Shown here: positions 47,453-57,072 of the stretch, piece after piece
Position numbering within the stretch: position 1 is the stretch's first letter
How the letters are laid out: each line of letters opens with the position of its first letter
Notes under the pieces: generated by a model
What the model saw: only the letters and a program-made list of their open reading frames with translations
The model's database searches: none
What the model was told of the DNA's origin: nothing
Source: Modestobacter sp. L9-4
GTDB lineage: Bacteria > Actinomycetota > Actinomycetes > Mycobacteriales > Geodermatophilaceae
Assembly (NCBI RefSeq): GCF_019112525.1
Contig: NZ_CP077800.1
Location: 1,364,001 to 1,428,000 of the forward strand
DNA: 64,000 bases
Direction of reading: 5' to 3'
Program-made: the position numbers and the translations under genes

Positions 47453-48349
47453 TCAGCCGCGGGTGAACCGCTCCCGCCGGCCGGCACGGGTCAGCCGCAG
47501 CCACTCCTGCCAGCCCGCGCGGTCCCGCCGGGTGACCAGGAAGAACCAGCTGAAGCGCACCAGCTCCAGCGGCAGCAGCCAGCGCATGCCCGGCTGGGCC
47601 ATCAGGTAGCCGCGGTTGCGGTAGGTGAAGAACCGCTTGACGTCGTTGGCCGGGTACTGCGCCGACAGCCGCCCGCCGAGGATCGGCTCGAACTCCGTCG
47701 TCCCCTCGGGGTGGAGATAGGCGGCGGCGGTGCAGGTGCCGAACGGCAGACCGGCGCGCAGCAGCCGCCGGTGCACCTCGGTCTCGTCGCCCCGGAAGAA
47801 CAGCCGGTAGTCGGGCACCCCGACCGCGTCGAGCGCCTCGGCGCGGAAGAGCGCGCCGTTGAACAGCGACGCGTAGCTCGGCAGCAGCTCGATGCCGGCG
47901 AAGTCGCTGCGGTACCGGCGCCACCGCAGCCCGCGTCGCAGCGGGAAGGCCAGCCGGTCGGGGTCGGCCTGGTCGGTGACCAGCGGGGAGACCTCGGCCA
48001 GCCCGTGCCGCTCGGCGCAGTCCAGCAGGGTGGCCAGCACCCGGTCGTCGGCGGGGCGGCCGTCGTCGTCGGCGCACCAGACCCAGTCCGCGCCGCGGGC
48101 CAGGGCCGCCAGCATGCCCAGGGCGAAGCCCCCGGCCCCACCGAGGTTGCGGTGGCTGGGCAGGTAGGTGGCGTCGAGCCCCGAGGCGCGGACGACGTCC
48201 TCGGCCGGGTCGTCGGGGCCGTTGTCGACCACGATCACGTGGTCGACCGGGCGGGTCTGGGCGGCGATCGCGGCCAGGCTGAGCGCCAGCAGCTCACGAC
48301 GGTGCCGGGTCACGATGACCGCGACCACCGACTGGCCGGCGGCGCTCAC
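47453..48349 (-). CDS. glfT1: Galactofuranosyltransferase GlfT1-like (GT2)
   Basis: 298 residues. VVAVIVTRHRRELLALSLAA, VIVVDNGPDDPAEDVVRASG, HRNLGGAGGFALGM and WVWCADDDGRPADD form the GT-A fold with its DDD motif; RLFFRGDETEVHRRLLRAGL is the later acid loop. In the position between wzm/wzt and galactan genes this is the GlfT1 homologue (Rv3782), which adds the first galactofuranose residues to the rhamnosyl linker. The GTG overlaps the wzt stop (GTGA). Confidence 0.88.
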   Translation of the reverse strand: MSAAGQSVVAVIVTRHRRELLALSLAAIAAQTRPVDHVIVVDNGPDDPAEDVVRASGLDATYLPSHRNLGGAGGFALGMLAALARGADWVWCADDDGRPADDRVLATLLDCAERHGLAEVSPLVTDQADPDRLAFPLRRGLRWRRYRSDFAGIELLPSYASLFNGALFRAEALDAVGVPDYRLFFRGDETEVHRRLLRAGLPFGTCTAAAYLHPEGTTEFEPILGGRLSAQYPANDVKRFFTYRNRGYLMAQPGMRWLLPLELVRFSWFFLVTRRDRAGWQEWLRLTRAGRRERFTRG

Positions 48350-49113
48350 GCGGTGGTCGCCTTGTAGGCCGCCAGGACCTCTTCCAGCTCGCCCTGCTGC
48401 CGGATGCGGCCGTGCTCCATCCAGATCGCGGTGTCGCACAGCTCGCGGAGGAACTCGTCGGAGTGCGAGGCGAACACCAGCAGCCCGGCGCGGTCGACCA
48501 GCTCCGACAGCCGCTTGCGGGACTTCTCCAGGAACGCGGCGTCGACGGCGCCGATGCCCTCGTCGAGCAGCAGGATCTCCGGGTCGATGCTGGTGACCAC
48601 GCCGAGCGCCAGGCGCACCCGCATGCCGGTGGAGTACGTGCGCAGCGGCATCCGCAGGAAGTCACCGAGCTCGGTGAAGTCCGCGATGTCGTCGATGCGG
48701 GTCTCCATCTGCTTGCGCGTCATCCCCAGGAAGAGCCCGCGGATGATGATGTTCTCCAGGCCCGAGACCTCCGGGTCCATGCCGACGCCGAGGTCGAACA
48801 CCGGCGCGACCCGGCCGTTGATGACCGCCGACCCTCGGGTGGGCTCGTAGATGCCCGACAGCAGCCGCAGCAGCGTGGACTTCCCGGCGCCGTTGTGGCC
48901 GACCAGCCCGACGCGGGCGCCGTGGCCGAGCTCGAGGGTGATGTCGCGCAGCGCCTCGATGATCGGCACCCGGGCCTCGCTGGCGATGTTGCCGCCGACG
49001 ACCCCCATGACCGTCTTCTTCAGCGACCGGCTCTTGGCGTCGAAGATCGGGAAGTCGACGCAGGCGTTGGTGGTCGTGATGCCGACCGTGACGTTCTCTC
49101 GGGACACGTTCAC
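48346..49113 (-). CDS. wzt: ABC transporter ATP-binding protein Wzt (RfbE type)
   Basis: 255 residues. Walker A is GLVGHNGAGKSTLLRLLSG, the signature is YSTGMRVRLALGVV, and Walker B is ILLLDEGIGAVD, followed by FASHSDEFL. The N-terminus (about 1-45) is specific to polysaccharide exporters. There is no C-terminal carbohydrate-binding domain, so export does not need a capped chain end. In M. tuberculosis the homologue (Rv3781) with Rv3783 is proposed to move lipid-linked galactan across the membrane. Overlaps wzm by four bases and glfT1 by four. Confidence 0.93.
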   Translation of the reverse strand: MNVSRENVTVGITTTNACVDFPIFDAKSRSLKKTVMGVVGGNIASEARVPIIEALRDITLELGHGARVGLVGHNGAGKSTLLRLLSGIYEPTRGSAVINGRVAPVFDLGVGMDPEVSGLENIIIRGLFLGMTRKQMETRIDDIADFTELGDFLRMPLRTYSTGMRVRLALGVVTSIDPEILLLDEGIGAVDAAFLEKSRKRLSELVDRAGLLVFASHSDEFLRELCDTAIWMEHGRIRQQGELEEVLAAYKATTA

Positions 49114-49946
49114 ACCCAGTAAGCGATTCGGGACCGGAAGCGGCGGAGGAACACGAGCGTGACCGCCCAGCCGACGACGGTGATGACCAGGACGACGATC
49201 CAGTGGTGCAGCTGCTGGTCCGCGCCCAGCAGCGGTGCCCGGACGATCTCCAGGAAGTGCAGGAACGGGTTGAGCTCGGCGAGCCTCGCCCGCTCGGCGA
49301 TCTTGGGGTTCGGGCTGTCGATGAGGTCCTGGTAGATCCAGACGATCGGCGTCATGAAGAACGCCAGCTGCATGATCGACTGGGTGATCGGCACCAGGTC
49401 GCGGAACCGGGTGCTGACGATGCCGAGCAGCAGCGCCACCCACGCGCCGTTGACGGCCAGCAGCGCGAAGGCCGGGAGCACCAGCAACGTCGTCCAGTGC
49501 AGCTGCTGCGGGAAGAAGAAGAGCATCAGCACGTAGACGACGGCGTTGTGCAGGAAGAACAGCGACTGCCGCCACACCAGCCGGTACAGGTGCACGCTCA
49601 GCGGCGCCGGCAGGTGGGTGATCAGGCCGACGTTGGAGGTGAAGACCTCCGCGCCCTCGTTGATGCAGCCGGAGATGAAGTTCCAGACGATGAAGCCCAC
49701 GAGCAGGTGGGGCAGCAGGACGTCGATGTCGGTGTCGAACAGCCCGGCGTACAGGATGCCCAGCGCGATCGCGGTGACCGCCATCGTGATGGAGATCCAG
49801 AGCGGGCCCAGCACGGACCGGCGGTACCGCTGGCGGATGTCCTGCCAGCCCAGGTGTCCCCACAGGGTGCGCTGGCCCCAGCCGGCGGCCAGGTCCCCGA
49901 AGGCGGCGCCCCAGGAGCGGGGGTTCGGCGCGGACGTGGCAGTCAT
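49110..49946 (-). CDS. wzm: ABC-2 type polysaccharide exporter permease Wzm (RfbD type)
   Basis: 278 residues, six transmembrane helices. WGQRTLWGHLGWQDIRQRYR then RSVLGPLWISITMAVTAIAL is the N-terminal signature; PHLLVGFIVWNFISGCINEG and LAELNPFLHFLEIVRAPLLG are typical. It forms the membrane channel of the galactan exporter with Wzt. I chose the ATG at 49946 over 49964 because TAGCGT stands seven bases upstream of it. First gene of wzm-wzt-glfT1. Confidence 0.93.
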   Translation of the reverse strand: MTATSAPNPRSWGAAFGDLAAGWGQRTLWGHLGWQDIRQRYRRSVLGPLWISITMAVTAIALGILYAGLFDTDIDVLLPHLLVGFIVWNFISGCINEGAEVFTSNVGLITHLPAPLSVHLYRLVWRQSLFFLHNAVVYVLMLFFFPQQLHWTTLLVLPAFALLAVNGAWVALLLGIVSTRFRDLVPITQSIMQLAFFMTPIVWIYQDLIDSPNPKIAERARLAELNPFLHFLEIVRAPLLGADQQLHHWIVVLVITVVGWAVTLVFLRRFRSRIAYWV

Positions 49947-49953
49947 GGGCAGA

Positions 49954-49959
49954 ACGCTA
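49954..49959 (-). promoter_or_regulatory. Predicted -10 element of wzm-wzt-glfT1 (leaderless)
   Basis: TAGCGT on the minus strand, seven bases before the ATG at 49946. Confidence 0.55.
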
Positions 49960-50032
49960 CCCACGGGTCACCCGCAGGCCCGCGCCCGGCCCGGCGCGTC
50001 GGCCTGTGACGACGAGCCGGGCGGGACAGGGG

Positions 50033-52846
50033 TCAGCGCACGGTGAGGGTGGTGACCCCGGTGCCGGTGGTGAAGGTGATCGAGCCGCCCTCGAAGTCGC
50101 TGCGCGCCCCGCCGGGCACCTGCTGCTCGTCGCTGACGGGCAGGCCCAGCGACGAGGAGGGCCCGCCCGCCTCCAGGTAGCGGGACCGGATCACCCCGTG
50201 CACCTCGCGGGCCCCGGTGGCCGCGGACCAGTAGACGTCGCCGCGCTGGAACGTGCTCCGCACGCCACGACCGGACGGCAGCGGCGTCTCGTCCGACGTC
50301 GGGTACCCGAGCAGGCCGCGCTCGCCCCCCTGCGCGTCCCAGGCGGCGCGGACCGCGCCGCGCACCGACCACGCGCCACTGGCCGGGGACCAGTAGACGG
50401 CCGTGCCCGAGGTGAAGACGCTGCGCCGGCCGACACCGTCGGGCAGGGCCTCCTCCCCACCGATCGGTGCGCCCGGGCCGGCGAGCCCGCCCAGCGCCGT
50501 CCAGTGGTCCTCGATCGCCCCCAACACCTGGGTGACCCCGGTGGCCGGGGACCAGTAGCCGACACCGCGCTCGTAGGTCTGGGACACCCCGGCGCCGTCC
50601 GGCGAGGGCTGCTCGTCGGTCACCGGCCACCCGAGCAGGGACGCCGGTCCGCCCTGGGCCGCCCAGGAGGCCCCGATGGCACCGCGCACCTCGGCGGCCG
50701 TGACGGCCCCGGGGGCCCGGAACAGCTGCCCGCCCTGGAACGCGGCCTGCTCGCCGCCGCCGGCCAGCGCCCGGACCTCCGCGGTCGGGTACCCGAGGCG
50801 CGAGCCGACACCGCCGCGCGCCTGCCACTGCTGGGCCAGGACCCCGGTGACCGCGTGCGCACCCGTTACCGGCGACCAGTACAGGACCCCGCCGGCGAAG
50901 GACGAGAACGCCCCCACCCCGTCGCCGGCCGGCTGCTCGTCGGTCAGCGGACGGCCCAGCGCGGAGCTCCCGGCGCCCAGCGCCCGCCACTGCGCGCTGA
51001 TCGCACCGCGGATGGTGACCGGGCCGGTCTCGGCCGTGGAGTAGACGTCGCCGTTGACGAAGGAGCTGTGGGCGCCGTCGGCGGTGCGGACCTCGTCGGT
51101 GACGGGGTAGCCCAGCCAGCCACGCTCACGGCCCAGCGCCGACCACCTGTCCAGCACCCAGCCGTGCACCTCGTGGGCCCCGGTCGCCGGTGACCAGAAG
51201 ACCATCCCGCCCTGGAAGGTCTGGAAGGAGCCCCCGTCGGCGGCCGGCGCCTCCTCCGACGTCGGGAAGCCGAGCACCCCCTGCTCGCGGCCCAGCACCG
51301 ACCAGCGGTCCATGACCATGCCCCGCACCCACCGGGAGCCGGTGGCCGGCGACCAGTAGACCGAGCCGTTCTGGAAGTGGGCGTAGGCGCCGTCCCCGCG
51401 CGGGGTGTCCGTGTGGTCGGTCACCGGGGCGCCGAGCACGCCCGGTCCGCCCAGCGCGAGGTAGCGGCTGAGGACGTCGCCCCACACGGCGTGCGCCCCG
51501 GTGGTGGCCGACCAGTAGAGCCGGCCGTTCGCGTAGACCTGCCAGGTCACCCCGCCGCTGGTCTGCTCCCCGCCGGTGGGGGCACCCAGCCTCGCCCGCA
51601 GTGCGGCGTCCGCGTCGTAGCGGGCGCGCACGGGGCTGGCCATCCGGCTGCTCACCTGGGTGCGGATCTCGGCCAGCCGGGCGTACCCGTACCGCCCGGG
51701 GCAGACCGTGTCGCCGACGTCGCGGTGCCCGAAGACCGTGGGCAGCGTGACCCGGACCCCCGAGGCGTAGCGCGACGTGCCGCCGCCGCTGGAGGTCAGC
51801 TGGGTCGTGCCGCGCGGGTCGACGCCGAACAGGGAGAACTTCCAGGCGATGACCGCGGCCACCGCGTCGACGGTCGCCTGGGGCACCGGCGCCGTGTCGT
51901 AGTTGCCCAGCATCGACACCCCGAAGGTCGCGGTGTTGAAGCCACCGGCGTGCGCGCCCATGACCGTGGTGGAGAGCCCGCCGTAGCGGCCCTCCCACGA
52001 CCGGCCGAACTTGTCGACGATGACGTTGTAGCCGATGTCGCCCCAGCCCAGGCTCACCGTGTGGTAGCGGTAGATCGACCGCATGATCGCCGGCACCTGG
52101 TCGGCGGTGTAGTCGTTGGAGTCCGCCGTGTGGTGCAGCGTCGCGGCCTTCAGCGTCGTCGCGTACTGCGGGCCCCAGGTGCGGATGCTCTCGTCGGCAC
52201 CCCACTGCGCGCGGGAGTAGACCGGCGGCATCGGCACGGCCGCCTGCGCGGAGGCCCCGATGGCCGGGGCGGCCGGCGCGTCGTCCGCCGGGCTGCTGCC
52301 CGGGTCGACCAGGTCGAGCCGGACGTCGGTCGGCCGGGCACCGGAGCGGGTCACCAGCTCCACGTCCACGCCGGTGCTCGGGCCGGTCCACAGCGGGCTG
52401 GTGCCACCGCGCAGGACGGCACCGGGTCGGGCGCCCGCCTGCTGGTCGGCGGTCTCGGCGGTGACCTCGGTCCAGCTGCCCCAGGCTCCCCCGTCGTCCT
52501 GGACCCGCACCGACACGACCGTGTCGGTGACCGCCGGGTCCAGCGCCCAGGTGACCCCGACCAGGGAGAAGGGGTCGACGTCGGTGCGGGTGACGGTGAG
52601 CGTCGGCGTGCCGGCCGCCACCCCGGCCACCGGGTCGGTGGTGCCCGACCGCACCGCGGCGTCGGGCGCCGGCGTGACCACCGAGCCCAGCGCGACGACC
52701 TCGCTGGAGGTGGCCACCGGCCCGGGCGCCGGCAGGGGCGCCGCGGAGGCGGACGGGACCAGGAACGTGCCGGTCACCGCGGTGGCGGCGAGGGACCCCA
52801 CGAGGCAGCGGCGGACCAGGGAGGGCCGGACGGGCAGGTGGCGCAC
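50033..52846 (-). CDS. Secreted N-acetylmuramoyl-L-alanine amidase with ten LGFP repeats
   Basis: 937 residues. The signal peptide covers about 1-35 (CLVGSLAATAVTGTFLVPSA). After a 160-residue beta-rich region comes a PGRP/amidase_2 domain (about 215-400): QWGADESIRTWGPQYATTLK, ATLHHTADSNDYTADQVPAI, and VFGHRDVGDTVCPGRYGYAR give the His, His and Cys zinc ligands. Ten LGFP modules fill the rest, seen as LGAPTGGE, LGAPVTDH, LGFPTSEE, LGYPVTDE, LGRPLTDE, LGYPTAEV, LGWPVTDE, GAPIGGE, LGYPTSDE and LGLPVSDE. LGFP modules tether proteins to the actinobacterial wall. It likely cuts stem peptides from peptidoglycan. Confidence 0.92.
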   Translation of the reverse strand: MRHLPVRPSLVRRCLVGSLAATAVTGTFLVPSASAAPLPAPGPVATSSEVVALGSVVTPAPDAAVRSGTTDPVAGVAAGTPTLTVTRTDVDPFSLVGVTWALDPAVTDTVVSVRVQDDGGAWGSWTEVTAETADQQAGARPGAVLRGGTSPLWTGPSTGVDVELVTRSGARPTDVRLDLVDPGSSPADDAPAAPAIGASAQAAVPMPPVYSRAQWGADESIRTWGPQYATTLKAATLHHTADSNDYTADQVPAIMRSIYRYHTVSLGWGDIGYNVIVDKFGRSWEGRYGGLSTTVMGAHAGGFNTATFGVSMLGNYDTAPVPQATVDAVAAVIAWKFSLFGVDPRGTTQLTSSGGGTSRYASGVRVTLPTVFGHRDVGDTVCPGRYGYARLAEIRTQVSSRMASPVRARYDADAALRARLGAPTGGEQTSGGVTWQVYANGRLYWSATTGAHAVWGDVLSRYLALGGPGVLGAPVTDHTDTPRGDGAYAHFQNGSVYWSPATGSRWVRGMVMDRWSVLGREQGVLGFPTSEEAPAADGGSFQTFQGGMVFWSPATGAHEVHGWVLDRWSALGRERGWLGYPVTDEVRTADGAHSSFVNGDVYSTAETGPVTIRGAISAQWRALGAGSSALGRPLTDEQPAGDGVGAFSSFAGGVLYWSPVTGAHAVTGVLAQQWQARGGVGSRLGYPTAEVRALAGGGEQAAFQGGQLFRAPGAVTAAEVRGAIGASWAAQGGPASLLGWPVTDEQPSPDGAGVSQTYERGVGYWSPATGVTQVLGAIEDHWTALGGLAGPGAPIGGEEALPDGVGRRSVFTSGTAVYWSPASGAWSVRGAVRAAWDAQGGERGLLGYPTSDETPLPSGRGVRSTFQRGDVYWSAATGAREVHGVIRSRYLEAGGPSSSLGLPVSDEQQVPGGARSDFEGGSITFTTGTGVTTLTVR

Positions 52847-52967
52847 GGGAGGGTCCTCCGATGGGGTGCACGGTGGGTGCGGCGAGCCCGCACGCCCCCG
52901 TCCCGCATCATCGGCACCACCAGCACCACCTCAAGCCGAGCAGGCCCGGCCCGGGGTGGTGCCGCGG

Positions 52968-54968
52968 TCAGCTCCCGTCGCGCACGTAGACGGTGTAGGG
53001 ACCGACCTCCTCGCTCGACCAGCCCTCGAACAGGTCCGGGTCGAACACGACGTCGTCGAAGGAGACGTTCACCGACTTCGGGAAGACGTCGCCCCGCAGC
53101 GTCATGTGCATGCCGTCGTCCTCGGTGCGCAGCACGAAGGCCGTCGGGGCGTCCCACGGGGAGCTGTCCAGCCGCTGCTCGAACTCCGCCGCGTCGTCGG
53201 AGGCGGCCAGGTCGGTGATGAACTGCGAGCGCTCGATGTAGTCCGACAGCGGGTTCGCGTAGTGCGGCGTGCTCTGCTGGAAGCCCCAGTAGGGCCGCAC
53301 CGACAGCATCGCGTAGTTGGTGGTGAGCAGGACGACGTCGTCCTCGGGCCGGCCGGTGCGCTCGTCGATGCTGGCGGCCAGCGCGTCGGACCAGCGCTCG
53401 TCGCGGGTGTCGTCGACGACGCCGCGGGCGTTGGGCCCGCTGGGGTAGGAGTCGCTGTAGGCGGTCTCGATCAACGGGTCGAGGTGGTCGCTGTTCTGCT
53501 GCAGGACGGTGACCGCGACGATCGTGGTCGCCACGCCCGCGACGACCCCGATGCGCGGCACGGACGCACCCGGCCGGGCGGCCATCCGCCGGTTGAGCAG
53601 CTGCCAGCCGCGGCGCAGCGCGAAGATGCCGGCGGTGCCCAGGGTGACCATCAGGACGGTCTCCATGCGGAAGGCCAGCAGCGTCGTGCCCACGGCGATG
53701 GCCGCCGTCGACAGGGCGTACCAGGCGTAGCAGCAGGCCACCAGGACGGCCAGGGGCACGAGGTACGCGCGGTCGTGGCCGGAGCCGGAGACCAGCCGCC
53801 AGATCGCGTAGCCGAAGCCGACCGCGAGCAGCGCGCCCCAGGCGGTGACGTCGAGCATCGGGTCGGGCCAGGCCGCGGAGTCCGGCGGGAGGAAGCGGGC
53901 GGCCACGTTGGCCCCGCCGCCGTCGGTGAGCACCGACAGCAGGTAGGGCGTCCAGACCACCAGGGCGATGAGCGCGGAGGGGACCGCGACGACGACGAGG
54001 CTCACGAACGCCGCGCGGAACGCCGCCTTCCGCCGGCCCGCGCCGGCCAGCCAGCTGCCCACGGCGGCGAGCACGACCAGGGACATCGCGCCGTAGGCGG
54101 CGTAGAGCGTGTAGAGGCACAGCGCCCCGCCGAGCAGGACCCCGACGCCCACCAGCTGGGCGATGTCACGGGTGCGGCCCGGGGCGACCGACCGCCAGAA
54201 CAGCACGGCCATCGCCGGCAGCACTGCGGCCACGGCCCACGAGTAGGGCTCGACGACGCCCTCGGCCAGCCCGGCGGCGACGGTGACCAGTCCGACGCAC
54301 AGCGCGATGCGCGGGGTGGCCAGCCGCGCCCACAGCCAGTAGGCGAAGGCCGGCACCACACCGAGGGTGAACAGCGCGGCGGGCTTGTAGGCCATCCAGC
54401 CCGGCATGTCGGTCAGCGCGGCCAGCCGGCCGGCCGGCCAGAACCAGCCCGAGGGGTAGAACGGCGCGATGTCGGCGTAGTTCATGTCCGCCGGGACGGC
54501 GCTGTCGGTCAGCCGCGTCAGGTACTGGGTGCGGAAGGACTGGTCGATGCTCAGGCCCTGCAGGTAGTAGTACGTGCCGTGCAGCTGGATGGCGACCGTG
54601 GCGGTGCCCAGGGCCGACAGCAGCGCCACGACCGCCCCGTGCCGGGCCCAGGCCGGCAGCCGGGAGGAGGAGAACAGGACCGCGAGCAGGCCCACGGCCG
54701 CCACCGAGGACCAGGTGATCAGCGCCCGCGGGATGTTGGTGTCGGTGGGGATGGGCAGCCGGGAGGCGATCGCCTGCACCGCGGCACTCACCAGACCGGC
54801 CAGGACCAGGACCGCGAGCGCACCGGCCAGCCAGCGCCCCCGCCCGCTGCGCGGGCCCGCGGTGCCGACGTCGGTGCCGGCGCCGTCCGCGACGGCCGGG
54901 ACGCGCGTCGCCCCGGTGGGCTCCTCTGCCCCGGACGCCGCCGTCCACGTGCTGGTGTGAGTGCTCAT
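52968..54968 (-). CDS. aftA: Galactan 5-O-arabinofuranosyltransferase AftA
   Basis: 666 residues. About eleven transmembrane helices occupy 45-490, then a soluble outer domain (about 500-666; SGPNARGVVDDTRDERWSDA; VDPDLFEGWSSEEVGPYTVY-like end). The loop YYLQGLSIDQSFRTQYLTRL, then NYADIAPFYPSGWFWPAGRL, is the AftA hallmark. AftA adds the first arabinofuranose onto galactan from decaprenyl-phosphoryl-arabinose. GAGGGGAACAGG precedes the ATG at 54968. A -10 candidate TACAGT lies at 55010-55015. Divergent from the LCP ligase gene. Confidence 0.9.
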   Translation of the reverse strand: MSTHTSTWTAASGAEEPTGATRVPAVADGAGTDVGTAGPRSGRGRWLAGALAVLVLAGLVSAAVQAIASRLPIPTDTNIPRALITWSSVAAVGLLAVLFSSSRLPAWARHGAVVALLSALGTATVAIQLHGTYYYLQGLSIDQSFRTQYLTRLTDSAVPADMNYADIAPFYPSGWFWPAGRLAALTDMPGWMAYKPAALFTLGVVPAFAYWLWARLATPRIALCVGLVTVAAGLAEGVVEPYSWAVAAVLPAMAVLFWRSVAPGRTRDIAQLVGVGVLLGGALCLYTLYAAYGAMSLVVLAAVGSWLAGAGRRKAAFRAAFVSLVVVAVPSALIALVVWTPYLLSVLTDGGGANVAARFLPPDSAAWPDPMLDVTAWGALLAVGFGYAIWRLVSGSGHDRAYLVPLAVLVACCYAWYALSTAAIAVGTTLLAFRMETVLMVTLGTAGIFALRRGWQLLNRRMAARPGASVPRIGVVAGVATTIVAVTVLQQNSDHLDPLIETAYSDSYPSGPNARGVVDDTRDERWSDALAASIDERTGRPEDDVVLLTTNYAMLSVRPYWGFQQSTPHYANPLSDYIERSQFITDLAASDDAAEFEQRLDSSPWDAPTAFVLRTEDDGMHMTLRGDVFPKSVNVSFDDVVFDPDLFEGWSSEEVGPYTVYVRDGS

Positions 54969-55353
54969 CCCTGTTCCCCTCCGGCCTGGCGATCGCCCGA
55001 CCCGCCTGCACTGTAGAGACACGACCTGACACCGGTCGCGGTTCCGGCGGGCTCCCGGCAGCTCCCGGGGCGGGTGTTCCCGGTGGTGCGGACGGGGTCG
55101 GGTCTCCGCCGTCCCACGGCCTGCCGGCGACGACCGGCGCAGCGTCCGCGGCGGCCGTCACCGGCGCGCGGGACGGTCGCGTGGGACTGGTGCGACCGGT
55201 GTGCCGACCGGGTCGGACACGGTGGACGACCCGGTCCCGAGGTGACTGCCCGGGACCGGACCGCGACGTAGCGTCGAGTTCGATCACGCCGCTGGACGAC
55301 TGACCACCGGGTCAGCAGACCGACGTCGGCACCTCGACGTGAGGGACCAGGAC
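54969..55353. promoter_or_regulatory. Divergent aftA / LCP ligase control region
   Basis: 385 bases without a gene. For aftA, TACAGT (complement of 55010-55015) gives a leader of about 35 bases. For the LCP gene, TAGCGT at 55269-55274 gives a leader of about 75 bases. Between them lies GC-rich sequence with no other clear feature. Confidence 0.45.
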
Positions 55354-56889
55354 ATGAAGCAGCACGACGACGCCGAGGCACGCCCGGCGCTCCCGCCCCG
55401 GCTCGACCCGCGGGCGCCCCGCCCCGGTCAGGACGCCACCGCGGGCAAGCGCGGGCTGACCTGGACCGGACGGGTCCTCGCCGGCCTGCTCTCCCTGACC
55501 GTGCTGGCGACCAGCGGCTGGGGCTGGTACCTGGGCCAGGTGGCCGAGGCCTCGGTCAACCGCACCGACGCGATCCCCGGGACCGGCAACGAGCAGACCG
55601 TGACCACCGGCGCGGCGATGAACCTGCTCCTGGTCGGCAACGACAGCCGCGCCGCGCTCTCCCAGGACCAGCTCGACGAGCTCAGCGCCGGGAAGGACTC
55701 CGGCACGAACACCGACACCATGATCCTGGTGCACGTCCCCGCGGACGGGTCCGCGGCCTCGTTCGTCTCGTTCCCGCGCGACTCCTACGTGGACGTCCCC
55801 GGGTACGGCAAGAACAAGCTGAACGCCGCCTACGCCTACGGCAGGCAGAACGCCCCGGCCGACGCCTCCGAGGAGGCGAAGTCCGCCCAGGGCGCTCAGC
55901 TGCTCGTCCAGACGATCAGCGGGCTCACCGGACTGCACATCGACCACTACGCCGAGGTCGACCTGCTCGGCTTCTTCGAGCTGAGCAGCGTCGTCGGCGG
56001 GGTCGAGGTCAACCTCTGCCAGGCCGTCGACGACCGCCAGTGGTCCGGCGCGTTCTTCCCCGCCGGCCCGCAGACGATCAGCGGCGCCGACGCGCTGAAG
56101 TTCGTCCGGCAGCGGCACAACATCGGGAACACCAGCACCGACTTCGACCGGATCCGGCGCCAGCAGGTGTTCCTGGCCGGCGTGATGCGGAAGATGCTCT
56201 CCGACGACGTCGTCCGCGACCTCGGCAAGCAGCGCGAGCTCGTCGGGGCGGTGTCCGAGGCGCTGACGGTCGACCAGGGTCTGGACCTGATGAAGCTGGC
56301 CCAGCAGATGCAGTCGGTGACCGCCGGCAGCATCGGGTTCCAGACGGTGCCGAACCTGGGCTCCGTGGACGACCCGAAGGCCGGGTCGATCGTCCGGCTG
56401 GCCGACACCGGCACGCTGCACTCGTTCTTCGCCGCGCTGTCCGCCGAGCCGGCCGCCCCGGCCGCCCCGGCCGCAGCCCCCGCCGCCGCCCCTGCGGCGC
56501 CGGCCGCCCCTGCGGTGACCCCGGCGGAGGTGTCGGTCGACGTCCGCAACGGCTCGGGCACCTCCGGGCTGGCCGCGAAGGCCGCGAAGGGCCTGGAGAA
56601 GGCCGGGTTCGTGGTCGCCGACACCGGCAATGCCGACTCGACGACCTACACGACCACCGAGATCCGGCACGCCCCCGGCGACGAGGCGCTGGCCGCCGTG
56701 CTGGCGGCAGCGGTACCCGGTGCGTCGGTGCAGCCGGACGACGACGTCACCGCCGGCACCCTGCAGCTGGTGCTGGGCTCGGACTTCACCGCGGTCGGCC
56801 AGGCCGTCGCCGCCCCCGCCGCACCCGCCGCGAGCGCCGTCCCGGTGGAGCAGCCGCGCACCGCTGCGGACACCTCCTGCATCAACTGA
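55354..56889 (+). CDS. LytR-CpsA-Psr family glycopolymer ligase with LytR_C domain
   Basis: 511 residues. One TM helix (about 42-62; GRVLAGLLSLTVLATSGWGW) anchors the protein. The LCP domain (about 90-330) has NLLLVGNDSRA, VSFPRDSYVDVPGYGKNKLN and FVRQRHNIGNTSTDFDRIRR, the arginines and aspartates that hold the polyprenyl pyrophosphate. An Ala/Pro spacer leads to a LytR_C domain (about 390-475; VSVDVRNGSGTSGLAAKAAK). Such enzymes transfer arabinogalactan from its lipid carrier to peptidoglycan. ATG 55354 is preferred over GTG 55339, which lacks a ribosome site. Confidence 0.92.
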   Translation: MKQHDDAEARPALPPRLDPRAPRPGQDATAGKRGLTWTGRVLAGLLSLTVLATSGWGWYLGQVAEASVNRTDAIPGTGNEQTVTTGAAMNLLLVGNDSRAALSQDQLDELSAGKDSGTNTDTMILVHVPADGSAASFVSFPRDSYVDVPGYGKNKLNAAYAYGRQNAPADASEEAKSAQGAQLLVQTISGLTGLHIDHYAEVDLLGFFELSSVVGGVEVNLCQAVDDRQWSGAFFPAGPQTISGADALKFVRQRHNIGNTSTDFDRIRRQQVFLAGVMRKMLSDDVVRDLGKQRELVGAVSEALTVDQGLDLMKLAQQMQSVTAGSIGFQTVPNLGSVDDPKAGSIVRLADTGTLHSFFAALSAEPAAPAAPAAAPAAAPAAPAAPAVTPAEVSVDVRNGSGTSGLAAKAAKGLEKAGFVVADTGNADSTTYTTTEIRHAPGDEALAAVLAAAVPGASVQPDDDVTAGTLQLVLGSDFTAVGQAVAAPAAPAASAVPVEQPRTAADTSCIN

Positions 56890-56923
56890 GCAGGGGCGGC
56901 CCGCTGCCGCCTCACGTGCCCGG

Positions 56924-56967
56924 GCCGAGCGCCCGTCCGGTGGCCGACCACCGGGCGGGCGCTCGGC
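56924..56967. terminator. 20-bp hairpin after the LCP gene
   Basis: Arms 56924-56943 and 56948-56967 (GCCGAGCGCCCG...CGGGCGCTCGGC) pair with one wobble around CCGA. Confidence 0.8.
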
Positions 56968-57016
56968 CGTGCTGCCCCAGCCCGTCGGCGAGCCGGCCGC
57001 GCAGGGGGTACGCGAA

Positions 57017-57055
57017 ACGGCCGGTGGCCCCCCTCTCGGGTGGGCCACCGGCCGT
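57017..57055. terminator. 14-bp hairpin after dprE2
   Basis: ACGGCCGGTGGCCC (57017-57030) pairs perfectly with 57042-57055. It lies 18 bases past the dprE2 stop and ends the minus-strand operon. Confidence 0.75.
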
Positions 57056-57072
57056 CGGCGGTGGTGCGGGAC

